This document shows positions 28,787 to 34,617 of a DNA stretch of 34,617 nt, in pieces. Origin of the DNA: UBA1550 sp049294435. Its GTDB lineage: Bacteria; Patescibacteriota; Minisyncoccia; Phycocordibacterales; UBA1550. The first letter of the stretch is position 1. Every line of letters starts with the position of its first letter. The notes beneath the pieces are model-generated. The model had not been told where the DNA came from and did no database searches. It worked only from the letters and a program-made list of their open reading frames with translations. The stretch lies in the NCBI GenBank assembly GCA_049294435.1, contig JBAQCU010000039.1, positions 1 to 34,617 on the forward strand, read 5' to 3'. A program made the position numbers and the translations under genes.

Positions 28787-31700
28787 ATGACTACAATTAT
28801 TTCATCAAAGTCTGCAAAAATTGCTGCAGGTTTGGTAGGACTTGTTGCTGGTGTTGCAATGTTTGCAATAACAGCTCATGCTGCTACATTCACAACAAAC
28901 TTGAAGCAAGGCAGCACCGGTGCTGATGTAATAAACCTTCAAATGGTTTTGAACATGAGCGCTGACACACAGGTTTCTACTTCAGGTGCAGGTGCGCCAG
29001 GAAGTGAAACTTCTTACTTCGGTCCTGCAACAAAGGCAGCCGTTATTAAGTTCCAGAATAAATACGCATCGGATGTTCTCGCACCAGTTGGTTTGACCAG
29101 CGGTACGGGTTACGTAGGTGCATCAACACGCGCAAAGTTGAACACAATGGAAAGTGGCACAACCACAACATTGGTTCCTGGATGTTCATCAACAGTTGGC
29201 TTTAGCACAACAACAGGAGCGTCATGCGCCTCAGGCGTAGTGACAACCACAACATTGGTTCCTGGTTGTACTTCAACAGTTGGATTTAGTCCAACAACAG
29301 GAGCATCATGCGCAACTGGCGCAACAACAGTTGTTGCATCAGGTCCGATTTCAGTATCACTTGCAAACGACAACCCTGCAGCATCAGCTGTAGTCGCTGG
29401 TCAAGCAACTGCTGACCTCGCACACTTCGCGTTCTCTGGTACTGGCACGATCACTAATGTTAAGTTGATGCGTACTGGTATTTCATCAAACTCAACACTT
29501 AGCAACGTATACCTCTACAATGGTAACGTTCGCGTATCTGATTCAGTTTCGGTGAACAACACAGATAGTTCCATTACATTCAATAATCTCGGACTTGCAG
29601 TAAACGGTTCACTCACGCTTTCCGTGAAGGCTGACATCCTTTCAACCGCTTCGGGTCAGATTGTTGGAGTGACACTTGTTGGCTACACAGTTTCAGGTTC
29701 TACATCAATGAACACAGCAAATATTTCAGGAAACTTCATGAATATTGCTGGTGCCACATTGGCTGGCGTAACAGCAAGTTCAACCTCAATTGCAACAGCT
29801 AGCGTAAACGCTGGCACAATGAGTCAGGTGTTCTGGACAGGCGCAGTGAGTGTATCAACACGCTCAGTCGCTCTTAAAGGAGCATCATTTAAGTTCATTG
29901 GTTCGGCTACGACAGACGCTATTGCAAACCTTAAACTCTATGTCAACGGTTCCGCAGTTGGTTCTGCTTCTACTGTAGACCCAGTAACCAATCGTCTTAG
30001 CTTTGACTTCGGTTCAAGCCCTGTAACATTGGGCACAGGTTCACAGACAGTTGAACTTCGTGGTGATATCATGAAGGGTTCAAACCGCACCGCACAGTTC
30101 AACCTTGAGAACGCCAGCGACCTTATGGTTATGGACACTCAACTTGGTGTGAATGTTGGTGTTACCGCTCCTACTACAGTAACCTTTACTGCACAGAACG
30201 GTACAACCGTATCTGTCAACACTGGTTCAGTTACGACAACAGTAGATCCTGCTTTCAGCAATCTCTCAAACATAACAGGGGGAGCAACGGGAGCAGTTAT
30301 CGCAAAGTACAAGCTTCAGGCATATGGCGAAGACATCAAGGTTTCAACACTTTATGTTACTCCAACCATTACAGGTTCAACACCTGTTCCTAACGGTTTG
30401 AACAATGTGGCTCTCTTCTACAATGGTAGCCAAGTTGGTTCATCTCAGAATATGGCAGGTACATCAACAGCCCTCACCTTCCAGCTCGGATCATCATTGA
30501 TCGTTGCGGCAGGAACAACAGGTTCTCTTGAAGTACGCGCTGATATTCAGTCGGCTGCAAGCGTAAACTACACAGCGGGTACCGTGTCAGTTAACCTCGT
30601 AGCAGGATCATCAAATGGCCAAGGTCAGAGCTCATCGGCAACGATGGCTGTTCCTACTTCGGCTGTTGCTACAACTGGCTTGAGTGTTACAACTGGCGCG
30701 CTTAGCATTGCAATGGCTCCTGGCTATGCATCTTCGCAGACAGTGAACCCAAACACAGCTAATGTAAAGATTGGTTCGTTCGTTCTTCAGAATACAAGTA
30801 CATCAGAGGGTGTTCGTATTACTAACCTCGCTGTTGGCTTGACTGCAACAACGACGAACTTGAGCAACCTGAGAACTACAGAAACTTCAGGTTCAGGTGC
30901 AACAAGCATCTCTCCTCAAGCAGCCAACAACTTCTCGGTTAACTTCACGCTCGCCGCAGGACAAACCAAGACGATTGACATTATGGCTGACTTCGGTGCG
31001 GCAACATCAGGTGTAGTTATTACGACACTTCTTCCAACAGCTGTTGGCGCAAGTTCAAATGTAACAGTAACTCCTGGTTCAGCAACAACAGGTCAGACAC
31101 TTACAATCCAGACTGGTTCTGTAGCTGTTCCTACTCTCAACGCCGCTCCAGCATCACTTGCTGCGCAGTTCGTTGTTGGCGGAACACAGAATCTTGGAAC
31201 ATCTCAGTACAACTTTGTTGCTACAAACGGTGTTGCAACAATCTCTGAGTTGAAATTCACAGTTGGTGGTTCAGCAATGACATCAACAACAACCCCGATT
31301 ACAACGGTAACCGTAGGTGGTCAATCAGCCCCAGTAGTTTCTGGTGTTGCTTACCTCACTGGTCTTAATATCAGTGTTCCTAACAGCCCTGCAGGTTACA
31401 ATGTAAATGTTCAGGCATCGTTTGGTTCAGTTGGTACAAACGGAATTCCGTCAAATCAGACGGCAACAACATCTCTTACCTTCATGAAGTACACAATCGG
31501 TGGTGTTACGACATCAACAAGCACGATCGCTGTTGTTGGAAACACATACACCCTTGTTTCTACAAAGCCTACGATTACCGTTGCGGATTCGTCAGATTCA
31601 CTTCTTAATGGTTCTGTAAAGATTGCTGAAGTTACTGTTTCAGCTGATGCTGCTGGTGACTTGAAACTCACCGCATTGCCAATCAGCGTGACTTCGACAG

Positions 31701-32047
31701 GTGTTGTTACTGCTACAACAAGTAGCACCAACATTGTTGTGAAGGATACTGCTGGTAACACGGTTACTACTACACAAAGTGGTGCCTTCGCCGTAACAGC
31801 AGGAGGTACAGGTACGGTTACGATTCTCTTCACAAACGGTGACTTGATTGCTGCAGGAACTTCAAAGATCTACAGAATCTATGTAACCGCTGCGACCGTA
31901 GGTGGTGCTGTTAACACAACCTCTCTTTCAACCAAGCTCGGTGTAAACACATCGTTCACTTGGACTGATTTGAACGGTGGAGTAACAGGCATCACTGGCG
32001 CAAACATCTACAGCTACCCTGACGCAACATCAGTTATCACTAACTAA
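28787..32047 (+). CDS. Large S-layer-like protein with N-terminal peptidoglycan-binding domain
   Basis: 1086 residues. Signal peptide at 1-32 (AKIAAGLVGLVAGVAMFAIT, then AHA). A PG_binding_1 domain follows (LKQGSTGADVINLQMVLN, SYFGPATKAAVIKFQNKY, GYVGASTRAKLNTM) at about 36-122. Two copies of a Cys linker (TTLVPGCSSTVGFSTTTGAS, then C; and VPGCTSTVGFSPTTGASC) lead into about 900 residues of Thr/Ser/Val-rich beta-domains with recurring strand patterns such as LTLSVKADILSTA, QTVELRGDIMKGS and GSLEVRADIQSA. This fits the main surface-layer or stalk protein of the cell. Stop-free, uniform codon use suggests high expression. It has a long upstream leader and no close Shine-Dalgarno. Confidence 0.88.
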   Translation: MTTIISSKSAKIAAGLVGLVAGVAMFAITAHAATFTTNLKQGSTGADVINLQMVLNMSADTQVSTSGAGAPGSETSYFGPATKAAVIKFQNKYASDVLAPVGLTSGTGYVGASTRAKLNTMESGTTTTLVPGCSSTVGFSTTTGASCASGVVTTTTLVPGCTSTVGFSPTTGASCATGATTVVASGPISVSLANDNPAASAVVAGQATADLAHFAFSGTGTITNVKLMRTGISSNSTLSNVYLYNGNVRVSDSVSVNNTDSSITFNNLGLAVNGSLTLSVKADILSTASGQIVGVTLVGYTVSGSTSMNTANISGNFMNIAGATLAGVTASSTSIATASVNAGTMSQVFWTGAVSVSTRSVALKGASFKFIGSATTDAIANLKLYVNGSAVGSASTVDPVTNRLSFDFGSSPVTLGTGSQTVELRGDIMKGSNRTAQFNLENASDLMVMDTQLGVNVGVTAPTTVTFTAQNGTTVSVNTGSVTTTVDPAFSNLSNITGGATGAVIAKYKLQAYGEDIKVSTLYVTPTITGSTPVPNGLNNVALFYNGSQVGSSQNMAGTSTALTFQLGSSLIVAAGTTGSLEVRADIQSAASVNYTAGTVSVNLVAGSSNGQGQSSSATMAVPTSAVATTGLSVTTGALSIAMAPGYASSQTVNPNTANVKIGSFVLQNTSTSEGVRITNLAVGLTATTTNLSNLRTTETSGSGATSISPQAANNFSVNFTLAAGQTKTIDIMADFGAATSGVVITTLLPTAVGASSNVTVTPGSATTGQTLTIQTGSVAVPTLNAAPASLAAQFVVGGTQNLGTSQYNFVATNGVATISELKFTVGGSAMTSTTTPITTVTVGGQSAPVVSGVAYLTGLNISVPNSPAGYNVNVQASFGSVGTNGIPSNQTATTSLTFMKYTIGGVTTSTSTIAVVGNTYTLVSTKPTITVADSSDSLLNGSVKIAEVTVSADAAGDLKLTALPISVTSTGVVTATTSSTNIVVKDTAGNTVTTTQSGAFAVTAGGTGTVTILFTNGDLIAAGTSKIYRIYVTAATVGGAVNTTSLSTKLGVNTSFTWTDLNGGVTGITGANIYSYPDATSVITN

Positions 32048-32062
32048 TGTTTGAAAAACTTC

Positions 32063-32091
32063 TTGTCTTTGCGAGCATAGCGAAGCAATCC
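32063..32091 (+). repeat. GTCTTTGCGAG repeat, half-unit
   Basis: TTGTCTTTGCGAGCATAGCG followed by AAGCAATCC, directly after the S-layer gene. The mirrored half is missing. Confidence 0.8.
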
Positions 32092-32140
32092 AGTATTAAC
32101 TTACAGATTCTTTCGTCGCAATCAAAGCTAGAGGTAGGTG

Positions 32141-32374
32141 GTTCCCCGAAAAGAGCCTAGTCTCAAATTAGGTTGATGCATTGCTTCAGAGAAATATCTC
32201 GAACGAGCTAAACCCAACGCGAAACGAAGCTCAATTCAAATCGAAAAAGGGCCAACTTAAACCATGTCAATTCCATTGCTTCTGAGAAATATCTCGAACA
32301 AGGTAAGACAAGGCTAGAAACTAACCCCAATTCAGAAAAAGACCCCTTTCTCTCACGAGAAAGGGGTCTTTTTC
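32141..32374 (+). ncRNA. Predicted structured RNA, copy A
   Basis: Shares with 33632-33843: GTTCCCCGAAA at the start; CTCAAATTAGGTTGATGCAT (32164-32183); the hairpin word TTCAGAGAAATATCTCGAA; and CTAACC.CAATTCAGAAAAA leading into an almost identical terminator. AATTAGGTT (32166-32174) can pair with AACC..AATT (32323-32332) to close the molecule just before the terminator. Copy A holds a second hairpin word (TTCTGAGAAATATCTCGAA, about 32280-32298). The 5' end is uncertain and no family was recognised. There is no ORF of note. Confidence 0.6.
32336..32374. terminator. Terminator of RNA copy A
   Basis: AAAAAGACCCCTTTCTC, loop TCAC, GAGAAAGGGGTCTTTTT: a 12-bp GC/AT stem with A and T tracts on both sides, so it can work in both directions. 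Confidence 0.92.
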
Positions 32375-32383
32375 GTATGTACC

Positions 32384-32477
32384 CATAGGCCTCGCCTATG
32401 TATCAGCCTTACCCCATAAGCTTACCCCATAGGCGAGGCCTATGTATGCCCCCATTTCCCCATAGGCCTCGCCTATG
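32384..32477. repeat. Three CATAGGC palindromes
   Basis: CATAGGCCTCGCCTATG at 32384-32400 and 32461-32477, and the inverse CATAGGCGAGGCCTATG at 32428-32444. Opposed copies can form longer hairpins. The same words recur at 33853-33890. Confidence 0.85.
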
Positions 32478-32520
32478 TAAAAACCTATGTAAAAAAGGAT
32501 CCGCGGGTTTTCTTGGGTGT

Positions 32521-32549
32521 TTGCAAGTTTTATTGAACCTTGATATGCT
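32521..32549 (+). promoter_or_regulatory. Promoter of hicBA
   Basis: TTGCAA (32521-32526), 17-nt spacer, TATGCT (32544-32549) with TGA in front, 7 nt, ATG 32557. Nearly identical to the promoter at 33101-33129, including GGGTGTTTGCAAGTTTTA. Confidence 0.75.
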
Positions 32550-32556
32550 ATATGTA

Positions 32557-32787
32557 ATGAAAAATATTATTCAATTTTCAATTGAAAAGGGACAAGATGG
32601 GTATTATGTAGCTTCGGCAAATGATTTTTCGATTGTTACTCAGGCAAAAAATCTAGAAGATTTGTTTGCAAACATCAAGGAAGCAACAGAGCTTTTTTTT
32701 GAGGAAACTCTTGCTGAGGAAACATCTATCAGCCGTACTCCATCGATTTTTATCAATTACGAAATGCCAATTTCTCTCTATGCCTAA
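32557..32787 (+). CDS. hicB: HicB-like antitoxin
   Basis: 76 residues. The short partial RNase-H-like HicB fold is recognisable: IIQFSIEKGQDGYYVASAND, SIVTQAKNLEDLFANIKEAT, ELFFEETL. It lacks the C-terminal DNA-binding domain of longer HicBs, so promoter repression by this protein alone is doubtful. The stop overlaps the next start (ATG 32780) by 8 nt, a typical coupling in toxin-antitoxin pairs. The gene order is antitoxin then toxin, the reverse of the textbook hicAB. The start is set by the promoter. Confidence 0.8.
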   Translation: MKNIIQFSIEKGQDGYYVASANDFSIVTQAKNLEDLFANIKEATELFFEETLAEETSISRTPSIFINYEMPISLYA

Positions 32788-33022
32788 GCAAAGAAGGCTT
32801 TCTGGTAAAGAGGTCATAAGTTTTTGTGAGCGACACAATTTTAATATTAGCCGACAGAAGGGGAGTCATGTTAATTTGGTTAGGGTTGCTTTTGATGTAA
32901 AACAGGTTGTTACCGTACCAAACCATAAGGAAATAGACAGGGGAACACTTCACAACATTTTTAAAAAACTTTTGCCATTTATTCCTGAAAAAGATCTGCA
33001 AAAGTTTTTCTACACCGACTAA
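32780..33022 (+). CDS. hicA: HicA-like mRNA interferase toxin
   Basis: 80 residues. HicA toxins are small double-stranded-RNA-binding-fold RNases. Family signs are LSGKEVISFCERHNFNISRQ, then KGSHVNL with the catalytic His in the GSH motif, and VTVPNHKEIDRGTLHNIFKK. It overlaps hicB. The last codons also form the left arm of its own terminator (33015-33043). Confidence 0.85.
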   Translation: MPKQRRLSGKEVISFCERHNFNISRQKGSHVNLVRVAFDVKQVVTVPNHKEIDRGTLHNIFKKLLPFIPEKDLQKFFYTD

Positions 33023-33043
33023 ATCCCCCAAAGTCGGTTTTTT
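33015..33043 (+). terminator. Terminator of hicBA
   Basis: CCGACT (33015-33020) pairs with AGTCGG (33032-33037), then six T's. The left arm overlaps the end of hicA. Confidence 0.8.
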
Positions 33044-33052
33044 CTCTAGCTC

Positions 33053-33097
33053 CCCATAAAGCCCCGCCCTTTTTGGAAAAGGGCGGGGCTTTATGGG
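33053..33097. repeat. 21-bp-stem GC-rich hairpin
   Basis: CCCATAAAGCCCCGCCCTTTT and its exact complement around a 3-nt loop. It lies between hicBA and the next promoter and resembles in placement the CATAGGC palindromes before hicB. Confidence 0.85.
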
Positions 33098-33100
33098 TGT

Positions 33101-33129
33101 TTGCAAGTTTTACTACCCTTTGATATGCT
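33101..33129 (+). promoter_or_regulatory. Promoter of the second toxin-antitoxin pair
   Basis: TTGCAA (33101-33106), 17-nt spacer, TATGCT (33124-33129), 6 nt, ATG 33136. Confidence 0.75.
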
Positions 33130-33135
33130 ATGTTT

Positions 33136-33327
33136 ATGTCTACAACAACTAAAAGCAATGTTATAATTCCAGCAAAGGAATATGACTATCTTAAAAGAAT
33201 AGAAAAAACTTTTGAGCAGTTTTTTGGTTATTTTAGTTATCTTAAAGATATTGAAAAATCACGAGAAGAAGTAAAGAAAAAACAATATTTGTCACAAGAT
33301 CTTCTTTTCAAGAAGCTAGGCTTGTAA
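33136..33327 (+). CDS. Probable antitoxin of a RelE/ParE-type pair
   Basis: 63 residues beginning MSTTTKSNVIIPAKEYDYLK, then a helical, charged C-terminus (YLKDIEKSREEVKKKQYLSQ). It is small, acidic/basic mixed, and lies 6 nt before a RelE-type toxin, the usual place of the antitoxin. No clear DNA-binding motif was identified. An in-frame ATG at 33130 exists, but the promoter favours 33136. Confidence 0.7.
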   Translation: MSTTTKSNVIIPAKEYDYLKRIEKTFEQFFGYFSYLKDIEKSREEVKKKQYLSQDLLFKKLGL

Positions 33328-33333
33328 ATATAA

Positions 33334-33585
33334 ATGAAAATAAATTATACGCACAGTGCTATATCAGATTTGAGTGTTTTGCCGGAAGAAATACAAAAAC
33401 GCATTGCAAAAAAGATGAAGTTTTACAGTGAGTTAGATGAACCGCTTAAGTTTGCGGAACATCTAACTGATTTTAAGGATGCTGAATTTAGGTTTAGAAT
33501 AGGGGAATATAGAATTTTGTTTGATGTTGCCGGTAAATCTATTTTTGTTCTCAAAATCAGGCACAGAAAGGATATATACAAATAG
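33334..33585 (+). CDS. RelE/ParE superfamily toxin
   Basis: 83 residues, usual length. The fold's motifs are visible: INYTHSAISDLSVLPEEIQK (N-terminal strand and helix), then FRFRIGEYRILFDV and VLKIRHRKDIYK, matching the R-x-G-x-Y-R-x-x-Y/F and I-x-H-R-x-x-x-Y blocks of RelE/ParE toxins. It is most likely a ribosome-dependent mRNA endonuclease or gyrase inhibitor. The conserved basic and aromatic residues are intact, so the toxin is probably active. Confidence 0.87.
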   Translation: MKINYTHSAISDLSVLPEEIQKRIAKKMKFYSELDEPLKFAEHLTDFKDAEFRFRIGEYRILFDVAGKSIFVLKIRHRKDIYK

Positions 33586-33631
33586 GGAACCTTCTAAAGT
33601 AACCCCTTGAGCTCACTTTTAGCTGGTTATT

Positions 33632-33843
33632 GTTCCCCGAAACGACGGTTTAGTAGAAACTGTGTCGCGTACCGTCCATTAAGACAGGGCGACATAGCTC
33701 AAATTTGGTTGATACATTGCTTCAGAGAAATATCTCGAACGATGATTCAGCAGAATCAGCTCTTGGAGCAAAAAGGACCAAAATTTGAACTAACCTCAAT
33801 TCAGAAAAAGACCCCTTTCTCGCAAGAGAAAGGGGTCTTTTTC
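33632..33843 (+). ncRNA. Predicted structured RNA, copy B
   Basis: Matches copy A in the GTTCCCCGAAA start, CTCAAATTTGGTTGATACAT, the hairpin word TTCAGAGAAATATCTCGAA (about 33721-33739), GAACTAACCTCAATTCAG and the terminator. Between these the sequences differ, as expected for a structured RNA with variable loops. AATTTGGTT can pair with AACC..AATT, and CAAATTTGG with CCAAAATTTG, to close the molecule. It replaces any gene between 33586 and 33983. Confidence 0.6.
33805..33843. terminator. Terminator of RNA copy B
   Basis: AAAAAGACCCCTTTCTC, loop GCAA, GAGAAAGGGGTCTTTTT. Same stem as copy A with a different loop. Confidence 0.92.
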
Positions 33844-33852
33844 GTATATCCC

Positions 33853-33890
33853 CATAGGCCTCGCCTATGATTACATAGGCGAGGCCTATG
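33853..33890. repeat. Opposed pair of CATAGGC palindromes
   Basis: CATAGGCCTCGCCTATG (33853-33869) and CATAGGCGAGGCCTATG (33874-33890) are exact complements with a 4-nt gap, so they form one 17-bp hairpin. Confidence 0.88.
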
Positions 33891-33899
33891 GGGATTATT

Positions 33900-33924
33900 C
33901 CTGCCAAGGGCGGTCATTGGCAGG
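33900..33924 (+). repeat. Left inverted repeat around the third toxin-antitoxin pair
   Basis: Hairpin CCTGCCAA / TTGGCAGG. Its core GCCAAGGGCGGTCATTGGC (33903-33921) recurs inverted at 34510-34528 with one mismatch. Confidence 0.75.
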
Positions 33925-33948
33925 GATAAAATGACAGCTGTTTATTTA

Positions 33949-33977
33949 TTGCATTGTTTGACAAAAAGAGATACGAT
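33949..33977 (+). promoter_or_regulatory. Promoter of the third toxin-antitoxin pair
   Basis: TTGCAT (33949-33954), 17-nt spacer, TACGAT (33972-33977), 6 nt, ATG 33984. Confidence 0.65.
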
Positions 33978-33983
33978 ATCAAT

Positions 33984-34181
33984 ATGTCTACTTTTGCGTT
34001 ACATTTGAATACAAAAAAACTCCCCAAAGTACTTTCAGCGTTTGAGCTTGTTCGGGGAATGTCTGAAAGCGAGCTTGAAACACTCGAGATTCTTTCTGAT
34101 GCAAAAAATGTAAAGCTTCTTGAGCTCAGTATAGGCGAGTCTAAGAAAAATAAAGTTTCACCCATAGAGACTATCCTTTAG
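33984..34181 (+). CDS. Probable antitoxin of a RelE-type pair
   Basis: 65 residues: MSTFALHLNTKKLPKVLSAF, a helical middle with MSESELETLEILSD, and a charged C-terminus ending near IGESKKNKVSPIETIL. It lies 1 nt before a RelE-like toxin. The size, position and acidic helix fit a type II antitoxin; no specific family was recognised. ATG 33984 is chosen over the frame's earlier ATG 33954, which lies inside the promoter. Confidence 0.72.
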   Translation: MSTFALHLNTKKLPKVLSAFELVRGMSESELETLEILSDAKNVKLLELSIGESKKNKVSPIETIL

Positions 34182-34182
34182 T

Positions 34183-34473
34183 ATGGAATTCTCGGTATAC
34201 ATTACCCCTTCTGCCAAGAAAGCCGCAAAGAAACTTTCGGTTTCGGTACGTCACGAAATTGTGCGACTCTCATGTGAGATAATCGCAAAAAACCCTTATG
34301 ATGCCGAGAGATTACAAAAACCGCTTGATGAATGTCACTCGTTTCATTTTAAGATGAATAATGTGCACTACCGTATTGCATACCGCATCATTGTCGATAA
34401 AAAACGCGTGGACGTTGTATTCGTTGGTTTTCGCGAGGGGTTTTATGAGAGGCTAACTCGCGTCTTGCGCTAG
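34183..34473 (+). CDS. RelE/StbE-like toxin
   Basis: 96 residues. Motifs of the RelE family: VYITPSAKKAAKKLSVSVRH at the start, NPYDAERLQKPLDECHSFHF in the middle, and VHYRIAYRIIVDKKRVDVVF, then VGFREGFYERL at the end, the last being the catalytic-region block. It is likely a ribosome-dependent RNase kept silent by the preceding antitoxin. The start follows the antitoxin stop (34179-34181) by one base, so the two are translationally coupled. Confidence 0.87.
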   Translation: MEFSVYITPSAKKAAKKLSVSVRHEIVRLSCEIIAKNPYDAERLQKPLDECHSFHFKMNNVHYRIAYRIIVDKKRVDVVFVGFREGFYERLTRVLR

Positions 34474-34617
34474 AGTGATCTCCAAATAAGAGCGCTCCTC
34501 TGTATTCCCGCCAAGGACCGCCCTTGGCAAGTTCGAAACTACCCTCCCTGCCCGCCACTGCCTGTCGCTCCAATAATGAGCAGTAGGCGATGGAAGGCGG
34601 GAATTCAAAAAAAGCCC
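34474..34617 (+). repeat. Right flank of the third pair: inverted repeat and hairpins
   Basis: GCCAAGG (34510-34516) / CCTTGGC (34522-34528) is the inverted counterpart of 33903-33921. Further right, CCCGCC (about 34553) and GGCGGG (about 34596) bracket a GCCTGTCGC...GGCGATGGAAGGC region that could fold. No gene seen before the window ends. Confidence 0.6.

Noticed and set aside
32384..34531. Integron cassette array with attC sites
   Set aside because: The modular toxin-antitoxin order is suggestive, but I could not identify attC core sites (RYYYAAC/GTTRRRY in a folded pair) at the joints and no integrase is present.
1..34617. tRNA or rRNA genes
   Set aside because: I looked for T-loop GTTCRANNC words with matching acceptor stems and for rRNA landmarks. 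GTTC words such as those at 32141 and 34531 lack cloverleaf partners.

Overview
The window looks like a chromosomal segment of a Patescibacteria/CPR bacterium, most likely of the Parcubacteria group. The signs are compact genes with few Shine-Dalgarno sequences, a eukaryote-like type-2 isoleucyl-tRNA synthetase, an alpha2-type glycyl-tRNA synthetase, an rpsF-ssb-rpsR cluster with no rplI after it, a PaaX/Cas2-like regulator, large secreted proteins with peptidoglycan-binding domains and TTG-rich linkers, and clusters of small toxin-antitoxin modules. UGA is used as a stop, so the standard bacterial code applies. No tRNA, rRNA or CRISPR array was seen.

Layout. 1-3.5 kb is an accessory patch. 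It holds the tail of one RAYT (REP-associated tyrosine transposase) gene, a complete RAYT gene, many copies of a GGTGGCTGTCCCC repeat, RAYT remnants, and two AT-rich cysteine-rich membrane protein genes lying between the RAYT copies. 3.6-16.6 kb is housekeeping on the + strand: ileS (with a complete histidine-phosphatase domain embedded in it), recO, a membrane-anchored beta-domain protein, glyQS, a short independent transcript, an M16 protease, an AI-2E-type transporter, metG and tatD. 16.6-19.6 kb has a zinc-binding orphan gene, rpsF-ssb-rpsR, and convergent efp. 19.8-21.9 kb encodes two secreted surface proteins. 21.9-26.9 kb on the - strand holds a recA 3' relic, the PaaX-like gene between two near-identical palindromes, recA, a small anchored protein and ftsK. 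A divergent HTH regulator follows at 27.1 kb. 28.8-32.0 kb is a large S-layer-like gene with a long leader. 32.1-34.6 kb is an array of three toxin-antitoxin pairs interleaved with two copies of an apparently structured RNA, terminators and short palindromes.

The main recurring signals are as follows. (1) About a dozen genes have a -10 box ending only about 6-12 nt before the start codon, which predicts leaderless or nearly leaderless mRNAs and was used to choose starts. (2) A 120-bp MITE-like element occurs twice, each copy flanked by a perfect 9-bp target duplication; one copy has inserted into a RAYT-associated repeat. (3) A dispersed GTCTTTGCGAG / GAAGCAATCC repeat occurs seven times, twice inside a protein-coding gene. 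(4) A roughly 210-235 nt terminator-ended RNA is duplicated in the toxin-antitoxin array. (5) A 9-G tract sits in the promoter spacer of a surface-protein gene. All positions were counted by hand and may be off by a base or two for short sites.
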